A program made the translations under genes and the position numbers. From Nepenthes gracilis (lineage: Eukaryota; Streptophyta; Magnoliopsida; Caryophyllales; Nepenthaceae), in the NCBI GenBank assembly GCA_033239525.1, contig BSYO01000014.1, positions 18,026,021 to 18,090,020 on the forward strand: DNA of 64,000 bases. Reading direction: 5' to 3'. Below the pieces are notes generated by a model. That model had not been told where the DNA came from and did no database searches. It saw only the letters and a list, made by a program, of their open reading frames with translations. The number at the start of each line of letters is the position of its first letter. The first letter of the stretch is position 1. Below, piece by piece: positions 46,700-58,593 of the stretch.

Positions 46700-48189
46700 C
46701 AGTAACCATGTGTGGTACCCCTGGTGGACTAGGTCTTTGATTTCCTTCTACAAGGTCTAGCAGTCCTCCGTGGTATGTCCCAGAGACCGGTGAAAATGAC
46801 AATACTACGTCTGGTCTCCCGCCTCTGGGTTCTTCGGCACTTTGGACCATTTTAGGAACTTCTAGTCCCGAATTCGCATCAAAATGTTCGAGTAAGTGTC
46901 CTTCAAGGACGTCAGGGTTAGGGGCTTCCTTTGGACACTCGGCTCAGACCGTGGTTACTTGCGAGGTTCCTGATAGCGGCTGCCATCTCCGTTTCTCTCC
47001 TTCCTAGCGATCGGTCCTTCTAGCTATCGGTTCCCGCATTTGGGACACTTCACTTCGTTGGCCTCCTCGACCGCAATGTAGACCCGAGTGATAGCCTCAA
47101 CTTTCCAGAAGGATTGGGAGCGCTGGTGCGCCAAATGCTTAAAAAACTCCACAGCTGCCAATATAACAATGAAGGCGCTCTGCTTCATCTCATTGGAGAG
47201 ATAGAAGATTTAGTGAGCTTCTGCAATGAAGCGGTTGAGGAACCGCTTCAAGTTCTCCTCCAACTTTTGGCAGAGGTAGATAAGGTGTCAGGGCTACTTT
47301 TCTTCCCTCCGATTGGAGGCAAACTGGTACAAAAAATAGTCGACGAGCTCATCGAATGAGCGGATAGAGTTAGGTCGGAGGCCATGAACCAGAGCCTGGC
47401 ATCCCCTTAAGCATCAAGGGGACGCATTGGCACATAACGGCCTTGCTTACTCCGTGAAAGGATAGTTGCATCCGGAAGTAGTCTAAGTAATCCATTGGAT
47501 CCATACTTTCGTTGTACGCGTCCATCATAGGCAATTAAAATGTGAAGGGGAGTAGCTGCGTTCGAATGTCCATGGTGAACGAAGACCTCAGGTCGAGCGC
47601 CTATCACCCAGGCTCCCTCTTAAACACGTACTGCCATATCTTTTCTACATTCTCATCTATTCGAGGGGTAGACCCACTCCTCTTCCCGTTGATAAAGTCT
47701 TAGAGCATAGAGTTCCCTTGGGGGTTGTGCAGGTCACAGGGGTTGTCCGCGCATGGTGGTCATGTACTGCATGAGCCCTCTCCTCTGGTCTTAGGCGTCT
47801 TGTCATTGCTAGGGTCCCGCTGTTCCTGGCTTTCTTTCAGTGTGTCCCTACTCGAGAGGCTCCGAGCTGTCATCTGGGCCCTACTACTCAAGGCTGCTTG
47901 GGCCTCAGCGTCGTCAAGCTTGATTGTTCTTGCTGCTGGGGCCCTCGCCCCCGTGTCTCCTCCGCCTGAAGGTTGACGCTTGGGATCTCGAGGGAGAGGT
48001 TCTCGTCCACTATGCGCTAGCTTGGGCACACAGTACCTGAAGCACCTGCTTCATGTCGCCCACGTCAGCAGCCAGCTTGCGCACATCGGGCTTGAGCTGC
48101 TCGCCGGCACGGCTACTCACAGAGGTGTCGTCACCGCGGGTGGCCGTGTCTCTCACTGGTACACTAGCCTGCATTCTAGTGTTGACCAT
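46700..48189 (-). pseudogene. gag: Tat2 gag
   Basis: ATG 48189 opens MVNTRMQASVPVRDTATRGD and runs 59 codons to a stop. Later blocks in other frames include LLPFTFLIAYDGRVQRKY (about 47.55 kb), ITRVYIAVEEANEVKCP (about 47.08 kb) and YCHFHRSLGHTTEDC (about 46.8 kb), a CX3H-type nucleocapsid motif of Tat gags. Many stops are present, mostly explained by C-to-T or G-to-A change. Confidence 0.78.
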
Positions 48190-48235
48190 CTTCTAAGTAG
48201 GAGAGTAAATGTTGAGATGAGCGGTTAAACTTTTT

Positions 48236-48260
48236 TCGTCATTCCCATAGACAACACCAA
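48236..48260 (-). other. Tat2 primer-binding-site region
   Basis: On the minus strand, TTGGTGTTGTCTATGGGAA lies directly inside the 5' LTR. It equals a TTGGCGCCGTCTATGGG-type site with two C-to-T changes. Confidence 0.6.
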
Positions 48261-49208
48261 TGATACGTCTCTGGGTTCAGATTCTCATGCGGATTAGAGA
48301 GTCTTTGGATTCCTCGACTCTGGTGGATCACGAATAGATCCGGTCTCTGCTTCTTTTAACTTGGGCTTTGCACAGCACAAACCACAAATAAGAGGTTAGA
48401 GAACAGCGGGATGTTCTCCTGCCGTAAATACTCTGACGCTCAAGTTAAAAATATTTCTCATGAGATGGAAAGATGCAAACGTGGAAGTAAATATGATGGA
48501 GAATGCACGAATGCTAGAATGCAATGAGTGTGTGATGTTTGGAAGAAGCTTGTGCTCCCATTCTTGCACTGTTGAGAGTAGCTTATTATCGTTGCCGTAT
48601 TGCAACGGTAGTTTGAGGAAAGGGAACTGGTTCTTTCTCCTTATTTGCTTGAGCATAGGGTGTTAGGATCAATCTTCGATCTCAAGTCACCGTATAGGCT
48701 TTTTGGAGATGGGATTCCGGGATTCTCCTCTTTGCTCAGGGAAAAGATATTTGTAGGCTCCATGAAGGAGGCTTTCGGGCATGAGAATCTTCGACAGGTG
48801 GTTTATCGGGATTTGCCGGCAGCTAAGCGTTGGCGATTGCCAGCAATATTAGTTGTCACCTTATGGTTATGCGGGGACCATTGTTGGGTGTAACCAACGT
48901 AAACCTGTTTGACTTTGCTTGGATTGATCGAGTAGCTATTGGGACGACATGCATTATGGCTCGCCAACATTGACCTCATCTCCCATTGGCTGACATTCCC
49001 TGAGCCGGTGCCTCTTGTGCTGATAATGTGCGGTCACTTCAATAGGGGCGCAGGCGAAGCCCATTGGTAGTGCGCCAGGGTCCCCCAATGGGCCTTGCTC
49101 CAAATCTCCTAAGGTGCCATCGTTGGGCTGGGCCCATCTGCTGGTCGAACCTGTCTACTATCGGTTGGGTTTCGTTGGTCCGCTCCTAGATTCGTGTTAG
49201 ACCCATCA
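48261..49208 (-). repeat. Tat2 right LTR (5' LTR of the element)
   Basis: It runs from TGATACGTCTCTGGG to GTTAGACCCATCA and is followed by ATTAT (49209-49213). Confidence 0.88.
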
Positions 49209-49213
49209 ATTAT

Positions 49214-49865
49214 ATTTTTTAAAATATTTTATATTTTTAAACATTATTTGTATAAATATGAAATTTTAAATTAAAAATTACTATATATATCTTGCTTTTT
49301 TCCTTCTTTTGCTTAATTTTTTTATAAAATTTCTACAGAAAAACTTAATTAAAAAAAAAAAAAAAAAGGCAAAAAATTCTGCTTCGCGAATTAAGATCCC
49401 CGCACTCCCGGTCAAGTTAGGCCAGAGCTTCTCTTGGTATTCTCATGGGCATTTCTTTTACTTCCTCATTTCCCATTTTAGGAGGCGGCGGTTGTTCTAG
49501 CGTGCCGAATCCCCCTCCTTCTTCAGTGGTTGGTGCGTTGCCGGGGAAGCCGGGTCCTCTTAGCAAGGCCGAGGAGGCTATTGGTTGGCATTGGCACTTG
49601 ATAAATCCCCGACAGAACTTAATAACTTGCTCCTATGCCAAGCTCTCAAGATGTTGTTTGGGGGCTTTGCTCTCCATGCTTAGTTACCTTATTGAAATAC
49701 AAGTGCTTGAATGATCCTTGGGTGAAAGCTTGGTCCAAGAGAGGTACAATAAACTAAAAAAAAGAAACATTAAACACATGAAATACTTAGAATACAAAAG
49801 CTCAATAACATCTTTACATGGTCAGGTAAAGCATTCAGATTGAAATAAATACATCTAATTTGAAA
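49214..49865. other. Spacer between Tat2 and the copia remnant
   Basis: An AT-rich part with an A-run near 49350, then a more GC-rich part (49380-49740). I recognise no gene. Confidence 0.5.
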
Positions 49866-50420
49866 ATTTCTCTCAAAAATAGTTTTAAAGCATGTTATAA
49901 TGTTATTTATCTTAAAATAATATTCATTCCTTATAAATAAAAATATGTTTGTCTAAATCATCTTAAGGAATATAATAAAACATTTACTTGATTGTATTTT
50001 ATATTGATAAAATTAAAACAAAAACAGTAATAAAAGTAAGATTATATGATATTAATAAATTATTTTTGTAAATAAATAATTGCTAAAAAAATTTAGATTT
50101 TTTGAAATTTTTAGTCATTTGAAACTGATATCACATATTTAATTATAAATAAAAAAACATAAAAATACACGTCTATATATATGGTGGCTGAAAGTTAAGT
50201 TGATTGAAATGGTAATAAAAAATTAGATTAGTTGATAAAATTACCAAAGTCAACTTTCATTACTATAAAAGTGCCACTAACATGTGGCACATGCCACATG
50301 CCTAAACACCAATTCAATGCTAGACTTTATGATCTTTATAAAATCAAAACTCTACAAAATTCTCTTACCATTTTCAATATTCAAAATGCACAATCATAGA
50401 CAATCCTAAAAATTACATAC
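49866..50420 (-). repeat. Copia remnant, left LTR
   Basis: Direct repeat partner of 53166-53740, diverged with small indels. The boundaries are estimated from where similarity fades. Confidence 0.6.
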
Positions 50421-50919
50421 AAATAGTGGTGTTTGATAATTAAATTACTACTTTGTGACATATATTATAACTAATCAAATAGTATGATAAGTTACACTGT
50501 GAATTAATTAGTCTATTCAACTGGTTTAAATAATAAATGATACATAATTTAAATATTACTATATGTTCACCATATCTAACACTATTATTGCATTTTGTCT
50601 GTATTCATTCACAAGTCTTAAGGAGTGAATCCCTTGAATTTTAAGAAGTAATAACACTTCACACTTACGTAGGTAAACTCTGTATAAATTATCCTATAAT
50701 TTAAGGTAATTCAATACAAATTATTATATTCTATTGTAAACTTTTCAAGTCCACATTCCTTTATATATTACAATCTCAAAGCATTACTAACTCCCACCCC
50801 ACCTAAGATAAAAATGAGTAATATAGTATTTTTTATAACTCTTATGATATATTTTTGATTAATTAAACTAAAAAATTTTGACATAATAACAAATGTTAAG
50901 TCAAGTATCAATCATTAGT

Positions 50920-52700
50920 AAGTCTTAAATATAAACTTGAGATTCATCCCCTTAAATGTTTTAAATAACTCATTTTTTAGTAACCATTTGGTTAAAAGAC
51001 TTATTAGATCTTGACAAAACCTTATTAAATTAAGTGTGACCACACCATTTGAGATCAAGTATCTCACATAATTGTATCATAGTCTAATGTATCAAAACTT
51101 TCTATCATAAATATGGCTATAAACCTTTGATAGAGGAGCTTAGTTGTTAAAATATTAGGATATAATAAATATGTGAGATACTTGATAGAAAGAAACTTAG
51201 CTAAAATTATACTTGATAAAATATTAGGATATTAGGTAGTGGTTTTGTCAACAAAGAAACTTCATATAATAAATATCTTTAAAATTATACTTTTTTGCTC
51301 AATGATGCTAAAACAATAAACTTAGCTACTATGGTGGAATCAATTATGCATATTTGCTTCTTAGAACCCCAAAAAATCATACCCACTAAGTGTAAATATT
51401 ATCCAACAGTAGATATATGACTATGTATATCAATAATTTTATATTAGTATATTCGTATGAGACTAATTAGTATCCATTATAATTTATACTAAAATTTACA
51501 GTATGCTTTAAATATTTCAAAATCCTCCTTTTTACAATCCATTATTGACTACTTGGATTACTTGCTCATTTGCTTAATGTGCCCATCACAAATGCTATGT
51601 TTGGTCTAATTTAAGTCGTAATATACAAAAGATATTCAATTATCTTTGCATATTTTAACTAATTTATAGGGTGACTAGTATCAGAAATAATTTTTTTATT
51701 AGGATTAAAAAGTGTGCAAGATAGAGCACAATGAGGGAGATTGTTCTTTAATGCCTTTTATACATAATGAGATTACGATGATGTTATGCAATTACTATTT
51801 TAATAATTCTTATTTTAAAGATGGTATCAGCTATGTTTAAGTCTTTTATATTAAAATTGTATAGCACAAAATTTTTATCATTTTAACTTATTCCAAATCA
51901 ATTTTAAAAATTAATACTTTATCCATATATAAAAAATAATAACTTATTTTTTTATTATTAAACTTGCTTCAAATACACTTTGTCTGATTTATTTATTTTA
52001 TATTTATTGGTAATAACTATTTTATAAAACTTTTGATACCTTTGTTCATGTAATTATCTTGATTCATATAGTGACTTAACCAGTTCATAGAGCAATTTGA
52101 GCGACAGAGGAATATGTATCAAAATAATAGATTTTTGACTTTTGAGAAAAAAATCATTTGCCACTAATTTATCTTTAAATTTATTAATAAATTTATCAAT
52201 TTTGATTTTTTTCTGAAAACCCATTTACGACTATCAACTTAAAATTTATTGAAAGATCCACTAACTTTCATGTTGTATATATTTTACGTAATTTAGTTAA
52301 TTATATCTTTAGATTTCATGACCTCATTAAAAATTATAAGATCTACTTATATATCAAAGCAATAAGGAATTTGTCTTCCTATTGACTTTCTCATTCTTCT
52401 ACTAGGAACATTAAAAAATCAAGTCTATAGTCTTTTATTTTTCTAATTCTCTTATTTTTTTTTTGAAATTTAATAACTTCTTATTCTTTTATCACTTTTA
52501 AATTATCTCATTCTAAGAATATAATTTTGCTCTTATTTTAATATCTCAATAAAATATATTTAAATTCATTCTTTTTGAAGATTGTATCTCATAATTCTAT
52601 CACATTATTAATTAAAATCAAGCTATTAGACTCTATTACAATGAAATTATATGCTTTGATATGTTCTGCATATCCCAAGAAAATGCATTAAATGTCTCTT
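50920..52700 (-). pseudogene. pol: Copia pol remnant: IN end, RT end, RNase H
   Basis: On the minus strand: LGYAEHIKAYNFIVIES (about 52.69-52.62 kb) matches the GYS..KAYR line after copia integrase. IRPNIAFVMGTLSK and RRILKYLKHTVNF (about 51.63-51.50 kb) match the RT end (TRPDI..AVG..SR, RILRYLKGT). FWGSKKQICIIDST (51378-51325) is the RNase H SKKQ..I..ST motif. SNGVVTLNLIRFCQDL and LLTKWL (51062-50985) are its C-terminal block. Every segment has stops or frameshifts. Confidence 0.75.
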
Positions 52701-53165
52701 TTGCCCAATTTAACATTTGTTGGTTCCAAAAGCTTTTACTATTATCCCATATAACATATAGTCAATAATATCTCCCCTTAAAAACCTGGTTTAAGCCAAA
52801 ATTAAAGAACATAGTGTTAACTATTTTAGTGAGTATTTTATTTGTCACAATATTTTGTTATGGTGTGTATAGTATAGTAATTTCATGCACAACCCCTATG
52901 GATTTTGTTGGATTTGAGTTTCTTTGATAGTCACATCATCTTTTTCTTTGGGTATTAATATATTTTTAATATCCATGATTCAAAAAGATACAAATAAAAT
53001 ACATCTTCTACTATCTCATAAAAATTTCTCTATCAAATCTATTCAACTTGATAATTTCAAAAGAAATTTATTTTAGATTCATAATTATAATCATTGTAAT
53101 TTTAATTTTGTCATAAAATTACTAAAAAATAAGAAATTTTAAAAAATAAATGTCTATTTTTAAAA

Positions 53166-53740
53166 AAACTATATTAAAAATGACTTCAAAACATATTATG
53201 GCATCATTTTTCTTTAAGATTATATTCTTCTATACAAATATAAATAAGTTGTTGTAAATTATCGTGATGAGATAATAAAATTTTTATTTAACTGTATTTA
53301 ATTAATGACGTTAGACTTACATATATAATAAAAGTAATATTGTCTTATACTAAAAAATTATTTTTATAAATAAATAATTACTTAAAAATATTGATTTTGT
53401 TAAAATTTATAATCATCAAAACTAATTACCCATTTTAATTTATAGATAAAAATGTCATGGGAGATAAATCAGTTAAAATGGTGGTTGCAAATTACATTAG
53501 TTGAAACTTTCATTGTCATATAAGCACCACAAGTGTGCCACTAATACATAGCATGTATTATATGTTTAAATACCATTCTAATGTAGAATTTTATAATCTT
53601 TACAACAGAAAAAAATCTACAACAGTTAATTCTAACAAAAATTACAATTCATATTTCAGAAATTTTTTTTTATTTATTGTTAAAATATTAAAAAAGTACT
53701 TATATATATATAATCAATACAATTTCATTAAACATTTTTC
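53166..53740 (-). repeat. Copia remnant, right LTR
   Basis: Direct repeat partner of 49866-50420. See the element entry for shared words. Confidence 0.6.
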
Positions 53741-54694
53741 AAAGAATTTTAAATTTTAGATTATATGTATATTCGAAGTTTTGATATTTGAGATCTAAGA
53801 ATAACACAATTAGCGTCTAATTTCTATCGATTAATACTTAATTTGAGTCTAGTTGTTTTTCTCTTTATTAATTATTAATATTATGATGTATACACAAACG
53901 ATGACATTTGCAATCGAAGCAAAGAAGGTTGAAAGTAGAGGAGAAAATAAATAAAGAAGAAGGGGGAGGAGAGTTCTGGTAGAGGGAAAAAGAAGACACG
54001 AGGGAGAGGGAGCTGAGTGATAGGGAGACTGAAAAGGAGAGAGAGTGACTGAGGGAGAAGAAGATGTGAGAAATGAGGAAAAATATCTCTTTGCTTCTGT
54101 CAGCTATAGTAATTGGCTAATATACAGTCGGGCAAAACCCATAATCCATGCGAAAAAATAACAATTAGAATGTACATGACAAATAGAATGCATATGGCAA
54201 GGAAAATAGAAAGTAGGTAAATGGAATGGATAAAATCGAATAATCGAAAAAATATAAAGTATAGACAACTTAGTATTCGTGCAGAATGTAGTCTCGAAAT
54301 TTGAGAGGTGACCGTATTGTCCATGCGTTTTTTCTAGTAATAGTCTGATAACTGGGTGATACTTTTAAAATAATATCAATGAGTCCAATAACATATTATA
54401 AATAAAAAAAAGTTAAATATCACTTAAATACAAACTTTTAGTATTATAATATTACTTGAAAAAAGACTGATATAATATTTTATTTATTTATTAATTTTTG
54501 GTACATGGGATATTTAATTCTTCAATACTGGTGTACGTGATATTAGCCAAACGCCATGTTGTGTACTCGAAGAAGACCAGGCCAATAAATCACCTCCTTC
54601 CAAAGTCATAGGCCTCAGGAGCATTCCCTCTCTCTCTCTCTCTAAGCTGTTGAATCTGGTTGTTTATTAGATCCGATCACGGCCGGCGATACCA
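53741..54694 (+). promoter_or_regulatory. Upstream region of the TM9SF gene
   Basis: It contains a GA-rich, strand-asymmetric tract at 53935-54080 and a CT repeat (54627-54643) some 50-70 bp before the start codon, the pyrimidine patch usual near plant transcription starts. No TATA box is convincing. The GA tract could also be the U5-like end of a minus-strand copia LTR. Confidence 0.45.
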
Positions 54695-57600
54695 ATGCCG
54701 TCCGCCGTCCGACCAGACTCTCTTATTTGCAGTCTTCGCCGTCTTACTTATATCGCCGGTGTTCTCATCGGAATCGGATCACAAGGTACACTCAGCCTGT
54801 CCTGAAAACCCTGGAAAATTTCTATATTTCGAGCATTTGCTAAAGATTTAGATTCACGTATGACCTGAATTATCCCTTGCAGAACCGAGATCTGTGATTC
54901 TGTCCTGTTCTCATTCGCCGGTTGTTTTGCTTGATTAGTGTTTAATTTTGCTGTTATTTGGATGTGGATGTTGCTGCTTGCAGCTCAAGATTGGGCTAAT
55001 GTGGATGCAAATTCCGTCCAAGTACTGATATTCTAGTTTTTGATAACCAAGCTGGAATATGTTATTTGGATCTTAAGTAGTTTTTAAGGTTTCACAATTT
55101 CTACACCAGAGTTAGCTGTTATTGTCACTATCTACTAACTATGCAAATCTCCGGAGGCATATACGACACTTACGAAAGAAATAAGAGGGTAGCTATGGCT
55201 CTGTTTGGGATTGCGTCTCAGCTGATTTTATTCAAAGCGGACGTGTGTTAGGGAACCAAGTGCTTGGTTATGTGTGTCTTCTAAATTATTTGCGGTCTGG
55301 TCTGGTTCCAAGAAACCTTTCTGGAAACTGTTGTTTTTCTGAAAAAAGAAGTGGAAGCATCACGTGGGTTGGCTTCGCTAAGCTATTCTTGAGAACCGAT
55401 ACATGACATCACAATCGCTACACAACAATCCTAAATAGAGCCAATGTTAAATGTGCATTCCAATTTGTGAACACAGACTGAAATTCTTCAATGCTGTAAT
55501 TCCAGAATTGAAAGAATGTCTTTGTAAGTTCATCATTAGACCAACTTTACTTTGTAGATGATAGTATTGAGAAATTCGATAACTCTTTTTGGTGAATAAT
55601 TAATATGTGTTAAATGTGAAATTTACAAAAGAGATATACAATTGATCAGTCTCCTGCTGGCAAAAACTAAACCAAGTAAGATCCAACCTAATGGATACTG
55701 ATACTAAGCACAAAACCAAACCCAGTATCCCCTGTACGGGGAGGTGCACACAAATCAAAACCAACACAAAATTTGAAAGTGGCCACATTTCCATAACAAA
55801 CCCAACACAAAAAAACTGTGATCACAGAGGCAAGAAGTTGGCCAGAGCTGCAACCCAAAAAGCTAATCCAAGCAAAAATCAATCAGGAAGCGCAAGTTGC
55901 ATCAAATTCAGAGTAATCCCTAGGTTCTTAGCACCCTCAAACTTTGAGCATTTCACCCAACGTTGAGAGTGAACAACTTGTCATGCACCTGGTTCCAGGT
56001 AAGCAAAACCATTTGTTCCTCCGCTTTCATTGGATTAGACTCAAGCTTATGATTATTCCTTTCGTACCATATTAAGAGAAATTAAATATTAAAATGTAAA
56101 AAGATAAACGTTGAGGAGATGAGAGTATTGAGGTTTAAGGGGGAAAAAATGAGAAATGATAATTAAGGTGGTTGGAATCTTGCAATGTAAGCCAAATAAA
56201 CCGTTGGCGAGAAGGAGTAATTTTGTTAAGGATGAAGATTAGAGAAAGAGAGAGGTATATCTAGAAAAACTTGAAGTGAGGTAATAAAAAATAATATAGA
56301 ATTACTTAAAGATGTTACACTGAAGCAAATGTTTATAGGTCAACCCCATGAAGTGGGACTTAAGGCTTTGTACATCTTGTTGTTGTTGTTGTTGAAGCTG
56401 CATCAACAGGATCTCTTTGCATCATTTTACTTTTGGATATAGTCTTGACTCTTTGTTTCCGCATTATCTGTTCAGTTTTGGCTATGCCAGCTGATCAGTC
56501 TCAAGTTGAGTCTAGTCATGTTCTAAACACTCCTGTTAAAACTGCTTAAACAGAAATCATGGTTGCCATAAGATACTTGTTTGGATCTTAATTTTGTAAT
56601 ACCTACTAATCTGAAGTTTTATTTCCTGATGGGATTCTGACATTTGTTAAGTTGAAATTCCTTGTGGTATTATCTACTTCTGCTATTTTTTTTTTTCATT
56701 ACTTGATTGGCAGGGTAGCTCCTCAACTGAGAGTGATGATCAGCCTAATTGGTTTTGGTCCAGTTCCCTATAAAGGAAATGAATCTCTTTTAGTTTGATA
56801 AGTAGAAGTTGAGCACGAGGTTTTTCATTGAGAATCTTCACTTTTCTTCCCCCACTATTTATGCTGAAGGTTTTCTTTTCTCCTGTTCTCTTTGTTCCTT
56901 CCCAGTCAACACACACTACAGAAATACTGGAAGGTTAGGTTGGACTCCATGATTCAACCAGTCTCACTGTCAAAGCCACCTTCAAATTATATCACTTCCT
57001 TGGTAAATTCTGCACTTCAGAAAGAAACAAGTAGTTAATTGTATTTCAGTGTCTGTTCCACCGCAAAAATGGGGAGTCCCTTGTTCCAAAATGATTGATT
57101 CTCTTGCCTCATTTTGCCTAGCATGGAGTCCTTTATGATCTCTCTACAAAGCTACATCTACCATCAAAATCCATTAAGACAGTCCCATCTGCAGCTTCTA
57201 ACTTAGTACTCCTTATATATGAGTTCTTGGTAGAAGTTGGCCTTGCATTAAAGTAGGAATTGTCTTCAGATCCATATCAGATGGTGTAGCATCCATATCT
57301 TTTTTTTCCACCTCTTTACTCCTATCTTTCCATGAAACTCGACATCTTGAATAAAGAAAGGGTATCTAGTACACGAGGATTCCACATTGTGGGGTTTGGG
57401 GAGGGTCATATTTTTGTAGTTTTATCTTATGCATTAAAGAGAGGCTATTTTTGTGGTTTGAACCCATGGCCTTCAAGCTAGAATGGAATAACATTATTAT
57501 TGTGTCAAAGTTTGCACTTCATCTTTCATTGAGAAAGGAAGGAACAACTGCCTGGAAAAGCAACCAAAAGTTGATGAAAATTGTGCCTTTTGTATGATGT

Positions 57601-58555
57601 TTTCATTAATGATGAAGAGTACAAAATATTTAATTAGAGGGAGGTGAAGATAGAGCTTTTTTTAAACAAAAACACTGTTTTGTGAGATGAGGCAAAGGAA
57701 GGTGTAAACACTGAGTCAAACATTTGAAAGGAGACTTTGAAAACCAAGGTTTTAGAATGAATGGAAGCTGACTACATGGAATGTAAACTCATTACAGGTG
57801 GATAAATATGAAGATGAGGTGAATATCAGGATGAAAAGCACACCAAGGACAGACTATTTCAAATACCTTGGTTTAATTGTTCGTAAAGATGGGGTCAATT
57901 ATGCGGTCGGTACACTATTTCATAAAGGCATAGTCATGGTATCAAAGCAAGTTGGAAGAAATGAAGAAGTGCTTGATAAAGAAGCATGGACTCAGATGTG
58001 GGATATTGATATGACACTATCGTGATGACTACACATTATCTTTTGAAAATTAGGCCATAACATGTTCTACACACATTAAATAAAATTATTTTTTTAAGGA
58101 AAAGGATATTATTAATCAAATGACTATGTTTTACACAAAAATAACTATAATACTTTGCATTTTTCATTTTCCCCAAGTGACTTAACAATATGCAAAAGTT
58201 CCTAAATATTCAACTATCAAAGAAAAAATGGACAGTGATATTCAAGGAAAAAAATATAGCTGAGATTGCTCACAGTAAAAAAGAAAAAGAATGGGAGACC
58301 CAACACAAATGCATAGCCAGTTTGTTATTGTATACATCCAAAAAATACATGGAAGAAAATAAATCAACTAAACACCCTACAATGATTCAAAGAGATATAC
58401 ACTTGACAATGATTGAAAGAGATATAGGGCTTAGGAAGGGATTTAAACCCCCCCTTGCCACACAAAGAAGAAGGAGAGAGCTAGGTTAAATATCAAACAA
58501 AATGCTAGAAAGTATTTGAACAACAAAACTAGATTCAACATTCAAAAGAGCTAGG

Positions 58556-58593
<38 letters not shown>

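Larger units (their letters stand above)
37441..49208 (-). mobile_element. Tat2: Ty3/gypsy LTR retrotransposon, Tat-type, PR-RT deleted
   Basis: The element is 11.77 kb with LTRs of 935 and 948 bp (TGATG or TGATA...GACCCATCA) and an ATTAT target duplication. Orientation and layout equal Tat1: gag starts at 48189 on the minus strand and pol stops at 44064-44062 after TWNATDLKKYYQ. The 5.7 kb between the pol stop and the left LTR holds three plus-strand cassettes and a minisatellite. The protease active site is fused directly to the RT connection, so the RT catalytic core is absent. LTR divergence is high and mostly transitions, so it is an old insertion. It shares only parts of its LTR with Tat1 and is a separate family. 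Confidence 0.92.
49866..53740 (-). mobile_element. Decayed Ty1/copia element, minus strand
   Basis: Direct repeats of about 550 bp at about 49866-50420 and 53166-53740 act as LTRs. Both contain TATTTTTxTAAATAAATAAT, CTTTCATT and GTGCCACTAA, about 3.3 kb apart. Between them, minus-strand copia pol pieces appear in the right order. The internal region is only about 2.7 kb, so gag and much of pol are missing. Ends are approximate and no target duplication was identified. Confidence 0.75.

Noticed and set aside
37441..49208. Tat2 as a copy of the Tat1 family
   Set aside because: The LTR ends (TGATG...CATCA against TGTTG...CAACA) and most LTR sequence differ; only domain order and cassette layout are shared.
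54660..54694. Start of TM9SF upstream of ATG 54695 in the signal-peptide frame
   Set aside because: That frame begins with TTG and has no ATG between the TGA at 54651 and the signal peptide.
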